This document shows, in pieces, positions 52,782 through 62,300 of a stretch of DNA of 64,000 nt. This DNA is from Pricia antarctica (lineage in GTDB: Bacteria > Bacteroidota > Bacteroidia > Flavobacteriales > Flavobacteriaceae). The notes beneath the pieces are model-generated. The model was not told the DNA's origin and did not search any database. It saw only the letters and a program-made list of their open reading frames with translations. The stretch spans positions 62,001 to 126,000 of the forward strand of contig NZ_FNAO01000005.1 of NCBI RefSeq assembly GCF_900101815.1, read 5' to 3'. The translations under genes were made by a program, and so were the position numbers. Positions within the stretch are counted from its first letter, which is position 1. Every line of letters starts with the position of its first letter.

Positions 52782-53007
52782 ATGAACATAGCCATATTCA
52801 ATATCCACAATTGGGAAAAAAAGTATCTAGAAAATACCGATGATGGCAAAAACACTCAGAAAATATTGAACACCTATATGGCTTTGGATACAAGCCTTTT
52901 TGACCAATACGGCACTAGAAAACATAGCCAAGACCACTTTTGAAAATCTAGATCGATTTGATAAAGGCGCGACTTGCGCAAATGAAATCATGTCAAATTC
53001 ATTTTAA
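52782..53007 (+). pseudogene. D-lactate dehydrogenase remnant, ends only
   Basis: The first frame reads MNIAIFNIHNWEKKYLENTD. This fits a D-lactate dehydrogenase start (xIAVFNTHxxEKKYLE). After a shift the last part reads LTNTALENIAKTTFENLDRF, then DKGATCANEIMSNSF and a stop, the conserved end of the same protein (FLTxxALxxIAxTTxxNLxxFxxG). About 270 central residues, with the NAD-binding domain, are missing. It lies 11 bp after ppsA and was probably the second gene of that operon. Confidence 0.75.
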
Positions 53008-53061
53008 GGAATGTTATTTCAAAGATGATAGCAGTAAAATTTTAAAAATTGATAAAACATA

Positions 53062-53460
53062 ATGCTCATGATAGAACAACTAGAAAAATTCAAAAAAAAT
53101 GTGTTGGCCATTGAGGTAATCGATGGTTTTTCGGAAACCGATGAAAAGCTCTGCCAAAAGTTCTTTGAAGAAAAGATCGAAGAGGGATTCGAGCAAATCA
53201 ACCTTTTGGTCAAGCTGGATGAAATGAAAATTTCAAAAAGCAGTTCAAAAGCATTTTTTGAAGATACGTTATGGACTCTTAGAAATTATAAGAAATTAGG
53301 ACACCTGGCCATTGTCGCTCATTCCAATATTTTGAAAGCATTGGTCCCCATAGACAATCTTTTCTTTGCAAGGGCAAGTAAGGGAAGACAGGAACGCTAT
53401 TTTGACGTTGCACAAATGGAGGAAGCCATGGCCTTTGTAAATCCTGACCATAAAGAATGA
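53062..53460 (+). CDS. STAS/SpoIIAA-like protein
   Basis: The 132-residue protein has the alternating alpha/beta layout of SpoIIAA/STAS-like (DUF3478) proteins: MIEQLEKFKKNVLAIEVIDG, INLLVKLDEMKISKSSSKAF, TLWTLRNYKKLGHLAIVAHS, ILKALVPIDNLFFARASKGR and QMEEAMAFVNPDHKE. These small proteins bind membranes or partner proteins; the role is unknown. It probably belongs to the ppsA transcription unit. Confidence 0.75.
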   Translation: MLMIEQLEKFKKNVLAIEVIDGFSETDEKLCQKFFEEKIEEGFEQINLLVKLDEMKISKSSSKAFFEDTLWTLRNYKKLGHLAIVAHSNILKALVPIDNLFFARASKGRQERYFDVAQMEEAMAFVNPDHKE

Positions 53461-53500
53461 AACTTTCCGTCAACAACATGAAAATAAATGAAATGGGGAT

Positions 53501-53647
53501 GTCCCGCACATTGAAGTACCCACCGGAACTCCCTTTATCTATGAATTTGACGATACCCTTAAATTTTTAAGAAAACAAAAATTAAAAAAGAACAATCGAA
53601 AAGATAATCTGAAAAATGCTCATCTGCAAAAAAGAAGACGAGGATAG
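53501..53647 (+). pseudogene. Phosphoglycerate mutase (gpmA) C-terminal remnant
   Basis: The frame from 53501 reads VPHIEVPTGTPFIYEFDDTL, then KFLRKQKLKKNN, comparable to the C-terminus of 2,3-bisphosphoglycerate-dependent phosphoglycerate mutase (IPTGIPLVYELDxxLKP). The catalytic N-terminal three quarters are missing. It sits after the STAS gene and before the ncRNA promoter at 53704. Confidence 0.65.
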
Positions 53648-53703
53648 GTTATATCAATGGATTAAAAAAAATACTGTTAAAAAAACGAAAAAAAACCCCA
53701 AAC

Positions 53704-53746
53704 TGACGTAGGTCATTTTGAACAACGGTACGCTACCTTATCTTAG
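53704..53746 (+). promoter_or_regulatory. Crp/Fnr-type promoter for putative ncRNA C
   Basis: TGACGTAGGTCA followed by TTTT (53704-53715) lies 23 nt before TATCTTAG (53739-53746). The start site is near 53751. No credible coding frame follows for 220 nt. Confidence 0.7.
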
Positions 53747-53750
53747 CGAT

Positions 53751-53975
53751 ATAATTGAAAGAAAAATAGTTATTTGATAAAATAAGTAGTTTGGTTTATT
53801 GTTGCGTGGGAAAACAAGAAGCCAAAGTTAAAGAAGAGGTTACGTACACCCGTTAAACCTTTTGAGTCAAGAACGAGTTTAGCGATAAATTCAAGTAAGG
53901 TCCAGTATAAGAGGTCATTGGGGCGAATAACATCTTCTAGGAATCCGGGGTATTTCGGTATCCCGGATTCTTTTA
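53751..53975 (+). ncRNA. Putative Crp/Fnr-controlled small RNA C (about 224 nt)
   Basis: No convincing reading frame is present between the promoter and the hairpin at 53941-53970. A small internal hairpin is possible (AGGTT at 53837 with AACCT at 53856). The octamer TAGCGATA (53880-53887) lies 74 nt before the TTCG loop of the terminator, exactly as in RNA A. Hairpin: a 13-bp stem (GAATCCGGG with CCCGGATTC) followed by TTTT. The pair A and C share promoter, length, octamer spacing and terminator architecture. Confidence 0.5.
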
Positions 53976-54036
53976 AAAAATTAATCCATTGCCGAAAGGC
54001 CGGGGATTATGATGAAGAGCTTTAAGCACTTCATGG

Positions 54037-54069
54037 GCAACAGGAGACTTCGGTTTCCTGTTTCTTTTT
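54037..54069 (+). terminator. Hairpin D
   Basis: A 10-bp uninterrupted stem (AACAGGAGAC with GTTTCCTGTT, one G-U pair) with a TTCG loop and one mismatch near the base is followed by TTTTT. It is a near copy of hairpin B. No promoter of its own was seen between C and D. Confidence 0.6.
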
Positions 54070-54216
54070 AAAATAAGGCTTCTAAGCAGCAATGCCATAG
54101 CGGCCATAAAGTGGTATTCTAAGTATCTCCTTGGTCTTCACTCCAAATGAATTCCGTAACTTAGTATGTTTCCGCATCGAATGGCAAATTAGGGGAAGAA
54201 CGATAGAATAACCAAA

Positions 54217-54248
54217 GGACTGGAATATTTCGGTATTCCCGTCCTTTT
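54217..54248 (+). terminator. Hairpin E
   Basis: GGACTGGAATAT pairs with GTATTCCCGTCC (one mismatch) around TTCG, followed by TTTT. Upstream GGCAAATTA and GAATAACC resemble segments of RNA A and RNA C, so E may end a third, degenerate copy (about 54075-54245). Confidence 0.45.
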
Positions 54249-54266
54249 CTAAAGCATAGTAAGGAA

Positions 54267-54298
54267 AGGTTTTTATGGTCTCAAAACGATAAAAACCT
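54267..54298. repeat. Inverted repeat between hairpin E and the DUF302 gene
   Basis: AGGTTTTTAT and ATAAAAACCT form a perfect 10-bp stem with a 12-nt loop. The rest of 54245-54413 holds no recognisable gene; a TATTTTTA box near 54336 may serve the DUF302 gene. Confidence 0.4.
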
Positions 54299-54413
54299 AG
54301 ACTAGAAGGGTTTGCATTAGTTTTTAACAAGATCGCCTCCCGTTTCTATTTTTAGCGTCCCATAATCTCTCCCAAGGAGGAGTATTTTAATCATATAATA
54401 TAAAAACAACAAA

Positions 54414-54803
54414 ATGGACTACTATTTCAGCAAGACCCTTACCGATACCACTTTTGACGATGCAATCGAAAGAACCACAGAAGCCCTTAAAAAAGAGGAC
54501 TTTGGCATATTGACCGAAATTGACATCAAAAGTACCTTGAAGAAAAAACTGGATGTCGATTTCCCGAATTATAGGATTTTAGGAGCCTGCAATCCGCCAT
54601 TCGCTTACAAAGCATTACAGGTCGAGGATAAGATCGGCACCATGCTGCCCTGCAACGTTATTGTACGTGAAGCCAAAAATGGAGCTATCGAAGTGGCGGC
54701 AGTAGATCCCGTGGCTTCTATGATGGGCGTCGAAAACGAAGCTCTTGCCGGAATAGCGGATGAAGTACGGAACAAGTTGAAAAGGGCTGTGGAAAGCCTT
54801 TAG
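54414..54803 (+). CDS. DUF302 domain protein
   Basis: The 129-residue protein reads MDYYFSKTLTDTTFDDAIER, LKKEDFGILTEIDIKSTLKK, FPNYRILGACNPPFAYKALQ and IGTMLPCNVIVREAKNGAIE: the DUF302 fold, with the central KxLxxDFPxYRILGACNPPxA pattern and a Cys. The function is unknown; DUF302 proteins are widespread in anaerobic and stress regulons. The C-terminus is intact. Confidence 0.9.
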   Translation: MDYYFSKTLTDTTFDDAIERTTEALKKEDFGILTEIDIKSTLKKKLDVDFPNYRILGACNPPFAYKALQVEDKIGTMLPCNVIVREAKNGAIEVAAVDPVASMMGVENEALAGIADEVRNKLKRAVESL

Positions 54804-54937
54804 AGTTTCCGAAAACGTATAAAAAGATTAACTTGAAGTACAACCCTTGAACAATAGAACGCCATTTCGTATGCCATGCAGTTTCTCAAGAACGAAATGG
54901 GCAATAAGGAAAGCAGCGGCTTGGGGTCATTTACAAA

Positions 54938-55215
54938 TCTATGGAAGCCTATTCCAATCAGGGACTGGACAAAGTGCTTGACTATCTCAAACATCACCAT
55001 ACAAACAATTGGCATACGTTCGATAAAATTTCTCAAACCGATAATTTGGTATCGGCCATTAAAGAAATGGTTTCGCCAGGGCACAAGAAGCTGACATGCT
55101 CGCACTAATCCATTACGAACATACCTTTAGGGAAAAACTGACCCTTGAACCCGTGGTCAAGAAAGTCGCCTTTCATAGCCAGGCTCCGTTGTTGGTTCTT
55201 CCTGAACCATCCTAA
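54938..55215 (+). pseudogene. Universal stress protein, joined fragments
   Basis: The frame from 54938 reads SMEAYSNQGLDKVLDYLKHH, then WHTFDKISQTDNLVSAIKEM, the middle of USP domain 1. After a shift near 55083 the sequence reads QEADMLALIHYEHTFREKLT, then LEPVVKKVAFHSQAPLLVLP, the end of domain 2. The remainder is missing and no start is visible. The preceding stretch 54804-54937 shows no recognisable sequence. Confidence 0.75.
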
Positions 55216-55672
55216 AAAACAATCCAAACCATCGACATCCGCATCGCATAACGCTCGGGCATTTAAATGGGTAGAATGTTGGGGCATTTTTATAGCCTAG
55301 ACACAAGATAGGCCGGTTTCTATTTTATCATCTGGGTATCCCACCTTTTTGAGGTATTCCCCCGCTCTAGATTTACGGATATACTCATGGCCATCGTACT
55401 TTTTTTTTAAAACCCGAAATCATGAAACCATGCGGCAATCAAAATGGGTTCTTTTTCTTCTTACGGGAACTTTCATAATTGCAAATGACCTTGTCATTGA
55501 AGACCACTTCCTTTATATGTTCGATGTTGTGGAATGGAAGCTGCGAACACTTGCTCGTCAATAGCAATTTCGTACAGTATTCGTCTATTTAAGGCAGTAG
55601 TTAGGTTGTCATAATAGATGAAATTTTAATACTCGTCAACTTTTTTGAAGTTATGCATGGAATCAAGGACAA
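55216..55672. other. Gap without a recognised gene
   Basis: No intact gene is seen. A forward frame at 55349-55564 contains a hydrophobic run (SKWVLFLLTGTFIIANDLVI) of no recognised family. TGACCTTGTCA at 55486-55496 resembles the operators but is one base short and has no box in either direction. Confidence 0.3.
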
Positions 55673-56542
55673 TTATAACTCGGCACTAAAATGAAAAATT
55701 TCATGGTTGCCTTCGTTAAAGCTTAACAGTGGCACTTTGCCATAGGTTTCCATTTTTTTGACCTTATCGGCATGGTACCATTTTTTTAGAAAACCGCTCT
55801 TTTTACGTTCGAGCATCACTACAAGGTCGGCCCCTACATCGCCCAGATAGGTCCTGAGCGCCTCGAATATATTCTCTGACAACAGCAGTTGGAATTCCAA
55901 GGGGCCATAATCGACTTTTTCCAGTAGGGCATCCTTGAACCACTCCATCTGTGTTTCACCCGAATATGCCTTTTTTGTCGAGATATGTACCATTTTTATT
56001 TCGGCCTCGAAACGCTCGGCGAATTCGCTCAATTTTTTGATAGCATATACATCCTCTTCCTCAAAATCGGTCGCGTAGACGATGGTCTTGAAGGGTTTAT
56101 AATTGGCCTCTGTAGGAATCGTCATAATCGGGCAAGGGGCTTTTTCGATCAACTGTTTGGCAGTACTGCCCATGAAAATTTCCTTCAAGACACTTTCGCC
56201 CTTTGTGCCCACCACGATTATTTGAGCGTGCCACTCGCTGGCGACCCCGATAACACCGTCAACAATCGACATATTCTCTATGGGTACAATCTGTATGTTC
56301 GTCTTTTTCCGATCCTCGCCTAAATATTCCTTACAGAATTCTTCCAATCGGGTACGATTGGCCTTTAAAGCATTTTTTCGGAGTTCTGGGTCATCTAGAA
56401 CCACGCTTTCGGTAACCATGCCATAACCAAAAACATGCGTGACCACCAAAAGGGAATCCATTGTCTTACTAAATTTTTGGGCATACTTCAATGCAGCCAC
56501 GGAATTCTTGGAATAATCAGTGGCATAGAGGATTGTTTTCAT
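55673..56542 (-). CDS. Universal stress protein, two domains
   Basis: The 289-residue protein starts MKTILYATDYSKNSVAALKY and has VVGTKGESVLKEIFMGSTAK in domain 1, with FKTIVYATDFEEEDVYAIKK at the start of domain 2. It differs from the tandem array (YATDYS rather than PTDFS) and is the closest intact relative of the broken gene at 3141. Promoter at 56569-56611. Confidence 0.93.
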   Translation of the reverse strand: MKTILYATDYSKNSVAALKYAQKFSKTMDSLLVVTHVFGYGMVTESVVLDDPELRKNALKANRTRLEEFCKEYLGEDRKKTNIQIVPIENMSIVDGVIGVASEWHAQIIVVGTKGESVLKEIFMGSTAKQLIEKAPCPIMTIPTEANYKPFKTIVYATDFEEEDVYAIKKLSEFAERFEAEIKMVHISTKKAYSGETQMEWFKDALLEKVDYGPLEFQLLLSENIFEALRTYLGDVGADLVVMLERKKSGFLKKWYHADKVKKMETYGKVPLLSFNEGNHEIFHFSAEL

Positions 56543-56568
56543 GACTCACTTCTTTATCGATATGAAAC

Positions 56569-56611
56569 CAAAATTAGCGACCGATCAAAAGATATAAAAT
56601 GACCTTGGTCA
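56569..56611 (-). promoter_or_regulatory. Crp/Fnr-type promoter of the USP at 56542
   Basis: TGACCAAGGTCA read on the reverse strand (56600-56611) is followed after 23 nt by a perfect TAATTTTG (56569-56576). The leader is about 22 nt. The operator matches the imperfect one of the broken gene at 3075 except for one base. Confidence 0.75.
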
Positions 56612-56697
56612 TTCAACTGTTTTCCGTCTAATATCCATACTGATTTTGGTAACTTTACAAAAGTTCATATAAGCATAAGCCGCCCCAATTCATTTTC

Positions 56698-57336
56698 ATG
56701 AAAGCCCCAGAAGCAAATACACAAATTCAGCAGGAACTCGTAAACAGTATCGTACATGGCTTTGGAATTATTTTCGGCATCGTCAGTATTCCTATTCTGA
56801 TAGCCTTTTCCATAAAAAGCGATAATACACCGGGGGTTATCGGGGCAGCTATATATGGGTTTTGTTTTTTGCAACTTTTTACTTTTTCTACCCTCTACCA
56901 CGGGTTTCAGCACGCCCATGCAAAACGCATATTCGAAATTCTTGACCACATCAGTATTTATTTCTTGATCTCCGGAACCTACACTCCGTTTTTATTGATT
57001 TATATGGACAATGCTTTTGGCATTACTTTGTTATCCGTATTGTGGGGCCTGACCGCATTGGGAATTATTTTTAAGATTTTTTTTACCGGCAAATGGAAGG
57101 TTATATCGACGCTCCTTTACATAGCCATGGGATGCATTATGCTAGTAGGCGGACGTACTTTCTTTGAAACTATTCCCACTGCGGTATTGACCATGATCCT
57201 TATTGGGGGTGCACTTTACCTTTTGGGCGTTATCTTCTACCTGTGGGAAAAATATACGTACAACCATGCTGTCTGGCATTTTTTCGTACTGGCCGCCGCT
57301 ATTTGTCATTACGTTGCCATTTTATTGGCAGTGTGA
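56698..57336 (+). CDS. Hemolysin III / PAQR family membrane protein
   Basis: The 212-residue protein has seven predicted helices. Signature residues of the PAQR hydrolase-like fold are present: NSIVHGFG near the start, STLYHGFQHAHAKRIFEILD with the conserved Ser and His, and the C-terminal VWHFFVLAAAICHYVAILLA with two His. These belong to the metal site. Members are called hemolysin III, but their true function is not known. No operator faces this gene. Confidence 0.9.
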   Translation: MKAPEANTQIQQELVNSIVHGFGIIFGIVSIPILIAFSIKSDNTPGVIGAAIYGFCFLQLFTFSTLYHGFQHAHAKRIFEILDHISIYFLISGTYTPFLLIYMDNAFGITLLSVLWGLTALGIIFKIFFTGKWKVISTLLYIAMGCIMLVGGRTFFETIPTAVLTMILIGGALYLLGVIFYLWEKYTYNHAVWHFFVLAAAICHYVAILLAV

Positions 57337-57454
57337 AAGGTGGTTATTTTTTGACCTGAAAAAAATTGATTTCGTTACCTTGGGAATTTGGGTCTTGTTA
57401 GGCATTGTCTTTGGCTATTATCAAGCTAGAAAAACGGCGAAGTCGAATCTGATA

Positions 57455-57709
57455 TCATGTCTCAATCCATTTATTTACTTCCACATGGTCTTGATAGGTT
57501 TCCGAGAAGCCAGCATCATGAAAACAAGTTGCTATGTCTATAAATTCTGCTTCTTTTGGATGAATACCGACGGCATCAGAAATTAATAGGACGTTGTCAA
57601 CCACCTCTTGGGTATGTGCAAGAGTAAGAAAGGGTAGGTTCTTGCATTTTTTATCACGAAGTATATCGGAACAATACTTCGCAATGCTTTTAATCGTTAG
57701 GGCGGCCAT
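57455..57709 (-). CDS. HD-domain protein, short
   Basis: The 84-residue product has the segment LAHTQEVVDNVLLISDAVGI, then IATCFHDAGFSETYQDHVEV, a metal-dependent HD phosphohydrolase pattern (H...HD). Family members are generally 180 residues or more, so this is truncated after the HD motif. It overlaps the preceding membrane-protein gene by 20 nt. It is probably a 5' remnant. Confidence 0.5.
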   Translation of the reverse strand: MAALTIKSIAKYCSDILRDKKCKNLPFLTLAHTQEVVDNVLLISDAVGIHPKEAEFIDIATCFHDAGFSETYQDHVEVNKWIET

Positions 57710-58178
57710 TGTTCGAATCTAATTGAATGACATTATCATCGTTTCTGATTTCAATATGGGTTATTTCGCCTCCACTTGTACCAACATATTTTGAAATGAC
57801 TATACAACTCAAAGATAGTATCAGAACCAACCCAAAACCGTATTTTACCAATGGGGATTTTTTGAATTGGAAAAATAGGGTCAGCAGCGAAGCACCACCT
57901 AAAATCAACATCATTGTAAAAAAGAGTTCCGCATACTCTTCATGTTCATGGATTAAGGTTTCGCTGACTCCGGGTAAATTCTCGACTATATCTTCAGCTC
58001 CCTCTCCGGTATAAAAAGCTGCGATAGCGGCCAAGGCACTAAAAATAAAAATACCTAGTGCCGTTGTCTTTACTTGAGGGTTCTTTATGATATAACCAGA
58101 CAGTAATACCAGAAACCCAACCAACACACCCACAATGGGAAGATGGTTAACTACTAAATGAAAATGTGCGTCGTTCAT
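57690..58178 (-). CDS. DUF2231-like membrane protein
   Basis: The 162-residue protein has four predicted helices: HLPIVGVLVGFLVLLSGYII, TTALGIFIFSALAAIAAFYT, a loop GEGAEDIVENLPGVSETLIH, MMLILGGASLLTLFFQF and VKYGFGLVLILSLSCIVISK. The N-terminal MNDAHFHLVVNHLPIVG with three His fits DUF2231-type proteins, which may bind heme or metal. It follows the CzcB gene on the same strand. Confidence 0.6.
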   Translation of the reverse strand: MNDAHFHLVVNHLPIVGVLVGFLVLLSGYIIKNPQVKTTALGIFIFSALAAIAAFYTGEGAEDIVENLPGVSETLIHEHEEYAELFFTMMLILGGASLLTLFFQFKKSPLVKYGFGLVLILSLSCIVISKYVGTSGGEITHIEIRNDDNVIQLDSNNGRPND

Positions 58179-58229
58179 CCTATTGTTTTTACATTACTTT
58201 GTTTACATTAAATATTTTTGGACCATGGT

Positions 58230-59393
58230 TTACTCCGTGATTAGATTAAATGCTCCTCGGGTCAAAAATTCCGTGTTTGGTTCAAAATCGGCTGCATTAA
58301 GTATTTGGGTAAATCCATTGTTCGTAGTACCTACTTGGACCAGCACCCTTTTGAAATTTTGATTTTCTTCTTTGACAAGAACAAAATAGTCATTGTCAAT
58401 ATTGGCAATAGCCTCCGTCGGTAGTGCGGGATGTTCCGACGAAGTGGTCAGGATCTCTCCTACAATATACATTCCCGGGGCGAACAGTTTAGCTTCTTCC
58501 TCATTCACTAAATCCCCGTGAATATCTATGGTTCTATCTTGAGTGTTTATAGATTTGTTGACCAAATGAACAACACCTTTATATACTTTCTCTGTGTCGT
58601 TCTGCAATCTGATATTGATTTGCTGACCCACTTTGACCATAGGAAGGTCTTTTTCGAAAATCTTCAATTCAATGTGCAGGTCATCGGTGTTGGTTACGAT
58701 TACCGCAACGTCCGAAGGGTTTAGGTACATTCCTTTATTTGCATTTATGGTAGTCGCATAGCCCGATAACGGCGAAGGAACACTAATGACCGACCGAATG
58801 TTTTCTCCAGTAAGGGTATTCGGATTAATGTTCATAAGGCTCAACTTCTTTTTCAAGGATTGATATTGTACCAAGGTCACCGTATATTCCGATTCTGCTT
58901 TTAAAAAAATCTTTTTGGAGGTTACATTATCCGCTACCAACTCTTTTTGACGGTCATAATCGGATTTCAGATAGCGCAAACGTCCTTTGGCTTCCAAGAA
59001 ATCTTGTTGTACTTGAATATATTCGGGATTTTCAATGGTAAACAAAACCTGACCCTTTTTAACCGCATGCCCTGGTAAGAGGGTTATGTCCTTTACATAC
59101 CCTGCGTAATAAGTACTTACATCGGCATGGTTTTGAGGAGGCACTGCGAACATACCGTTAGCCTTTACTATGGTATTAAACTCGTGCATGGAAAGTTTGC
59201 CCATTTCCATTTCACCCGAAGTGAACTGGTTCTCGGTTATGGTAACTACCTCTTTGTCATCATTCCCCATAGCACCTGGACTGACAACTTCAGATTGATC
59301 CTTTGAATTACAGGAAGCCAATGCTATTGTTACGAGAACGAGAAGGCCTTTAAAGCTATGAAGATCGGTAATATTGTAATTTGTCTTTTTCAT
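58230..59393 (-). CDS. CzcB/CusB-type metal efflux adaptor
   Basis: The 387-residue lipoprotein (leader ends ITIALASC-like VTIALASCNS) has adaptor domains: barrel-sandwich half (VPPQNHADVSTYYAGYVKDI with LLPGHAVKKGQVLFTIENPE), a helical hairpin, SVPSPLSGYATTINANKGMY, and the beta-barrel DLPMVKVGQQINIRLQND. The final part belongs to the membrane-proximal domain. It is the periplasmic adaptor for the CzcA-like pump encoded directly upstream (2 bp gap). Confidence 0.92.
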   Translation of the reverse strand: MKKTNYNITDLHSFKGLLVLVTIALASCNSKDQSEVVSPGAMGNDDKEVVTITENQFTSGEMEMGKLSMHEFNTIVKANGMFAVPPQNHADVSTYYAGYVKDITLLPGHAVKKGQVLFTIENPEYIQVQQDFLEAKGRLRYLKSDYDRQKELVADNVTSKKIFLKAESEYTVTLVQYQSLKKKLSLMNINPNTLTGENIRSVISVPSPLSGYATTINANKGMYLNPSDVAVIVTNTDDLHIELKIFEKDLPMVKVGQQINIRLQNDTEKVYKGVVHLVNKSINTQDRTIDIHGDLVNEEEAKLFAPGMYIVGEILTTSSEHPALPTEAIANIDNDYFVLVKEENQNFKRVLVQVGTTNNGFTQILNAADFEPNTEFLTRGAFNLITE

Positions 59394-59395
59394 TA

Positions 59396-62300
59396 TTAAT
59401 AGGTTAAATAGTTTAATTCCAGAACTGTGGTGTTGTATTCGTTAAGGTTCTGTAGATAGCTAATTTCAATATTTTTGGAGCTTTCCAAGAGCTGTACATA
59501 CTGCAAGAAATCTATCTCCCCGTTTTGAAATGATTTTGAGGCACTTGTAGTCAATTGTTTTGCAAGTTTTCCACCTGTGGTTTCATAATAATTGACCGCC
59601 TCCTGAAATTTTTTCAAATCTGATACCAGTCCTTGATACTTTGATTCCAGTTGTATCTTGTAATTTTCAGATTCGTCGGCCATTATCATAGTCTCAGTCT
59701 TCGCTGCGTTGATTTTTGCTTTGTTCGCCCCGAACCATAAGGGAACCGATACTCCCGCTTGAAATCCATTGTATCGCTTCGATTCCGGACCATTATTGGC
59801 ACCTTGGAATGCCGTGATGTGCAAATCCGGCAGCAAACGTTGTCTTTCCAAGGTGAGGGAAGATCGCGTCAGTTTTTGCGCGGCATCGTAAAATTGGATA
59901 CCAGGATGATCGGAAAGGTCCTGGGTTTGTAATTGCAGATGGGGCAAACCATTCTCCCCGACTATGACCAATGAATCAGCTTGCATCCATTGACGAAGCG
60001 TTGTATATGCTTTTGCCACGCCTTCCTTAGTTTGGGAAAGCAAAATGGAAATTTCCTTTTGTTTGGCTTCGGCCGTAAGTTTCTCCAATAAATTGGTTTC
60101 TCCCACATCATATCGTTTGTTCGCTGCCCTCGCAAACTGGCCGTACAGGCTATCCAGAAAAGTATATTGTTGTACTAGATTAATGTTGTAGACCACATTA
60201 TAATACGCCTTGTACACCTCTTTGGTCAAGGCTCTTTCGTTTAATCGGTATTGTTGGGTGGTCAAATCCACTTTTTGTTTCTCCACTTTTCGCTGTGCAC
60301 TATAAATCGTCGGGAATTGTAAGGATTGGGTAACCCCATAAACCTTTAAAGGAATTCCATTCTCGGCAATATTATTTTGATCATAGCTATAGTAAATCTG
60401 GGTTTTGTCTATATTAAAGGCACTGCCCACCAACTGTTCGGATTGGTCGATCCTTTTAGCATTGGCTTGGAGCCCCTTATTATTTTTAATGGCAATTTCT
60501 ACCGCTGTCCGGGCATTGACCGGATTTTGCTGGGCTCTGCCCATCATCGGTAAAAGTAAAATGACAATAATGCCAAGAGCCTTAAAATTTACTTTGGTCT
60601 TTGGTTCTTTATGATGTCCTTTTCTGTCGAACATTGCATATAGGACAGGAAGTACCACAAGGGTCAATATCGTTGCGGTAATCAATCCGCCTACGACAAC
60701 AGTTGCCAAAGGCCGTTGTACTTCCGCACCGGCAGAGGTTGAAATGGCCATGGGCAAAAATCCTAATGCGGCGGCAGAGGCAGTCAATAAAACCGGTCTT
60801 AATCTGTTCTTCGTACCCATAAGTATCCTCTTATTAATATTGGTAATCCCATGTGCCTTTAGTTCCTTGAACTCTTCGATCAAAACGATCCCATTTAATA
60901 CCGCAATCCCAAATAGCGCAATAAAGCCAACGCCAGCTGAAATACTAAAGGGTAAGCCCCGTACGTAAAGCAACAGCACGCCTCCGATAGAAGCTAAAGG
61001 AATAGCGCTATAGATCAACAAAGCTTCTTTTATGGAATCGAAAGCAAAGTAGAGTAAGACAAAAATCAAGATTAGAGCGATAGGGACAGCAATTTTTAAT
61101 CTTGCCGACGCGGTTCGCAAGTTTTCAAATTGACCGCCATAACTAACAGAGTAGCCCGAGGGCAGCTTAATATCCCAATCTATTATGGTTTGAACATCCT
61201 TTACCACGGATTCCAAATCGCGATTCCTCACGTTTACCCCTACCACGATTCTACGCTTGGTATTGTCTCGCGAAATTTTTGCAGGGCCTTTTGTATAACC
61301 AATTTTAGCGAATTCACTAAGGGGCAGGTTATTGCCATTCGGAAGTGTTACGGAGGCAGTTTCAATATTTTTGATGTCCTTTCTGTACGCATCATCGTAT
61401 CGCAATACCAAATCAAATTGCTTTTCCCCTTCGAATACCGTTCCCGCGGGCATTCCTGCGAAGCCTATAGTAATGAGCCGGTTCAAGTCTTCAATATTGA
61501 GACCGTATTTGGCAATTTTTTGACGGTCGTATTTCACGGACATCTGAGGTAGGCCTACAGTTTTCTCTACCGAAATATCCGCTGCCCCTTCAACATTCTG
61601 TATGGCTTTTTCAATTTCCAATGCCTTGGCGTAGAGAACGTCCAAATCCTCCCCAAAAACCTTAATGGCCAAATCTGCACGGACTCCTGTTATTAGTTCG
61701 TTAAAACGCATTTCAATGGGTTGGGTAAATTCATAATCCACACCGGCAATTTCGGACAAGGCTTGCTTAAATTTATCCGCCAGTTCGTCCTTTGTCTTCG
61801 CAGAAACCCATTCATTTTTGGGCTTTAGTTTTATAATAACATCACTTTCTTCCATAGACATGGGATCTGTGGGTACTTCGGCAGCGCCAATTCGGCTAAC
61901 AACCTGTTCTACTTCCGGAAATTTTTTCAATATTTTTTCCATACGTGTGGTTGCCTCTATAGTTTTGCTTAAAGAAGTTCCCGTTTTCAAAACTGGTTGA
62001 ATCACAAAATCTCCCTCGTCCAGGGTGGGTACAAATTCGCCTCCCATTCTAGTGAACAGAAACGCGGTAAATACCATTAAGCCCAAGGCCATGCCCAAAA
62101 CCAATTTCTTTTTACGTAAGGCCCATGAAATGGCAGGCCGATATTTTCTTTCTAAAAAACCGATTAGTCTAGATGAAATAGTTTGTTTTTCGGTATTCGA
62201 GGGTTTGATAAACATGGATGCCATTACCGGTATGTAAGTAAAGCAGAGGACCATAGCTCCAATAAGGGCAAAAGAGAATACTAATGCCATAGGCCGGAAC

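Noticed and set aside
55486-55496. TGACCTTGTCA resembling the operators
   Set aside because: One base short in the centre, with no -7 box at 22-24 nt on either strand and no gene start nearby.
57337-57454. Hydrophobic frame continuing after the hemolysin III gene
   Set aside because: VTLGIWVLLGIVFGYYQARK looks like a membrane-protein fragment but has no start or known family.
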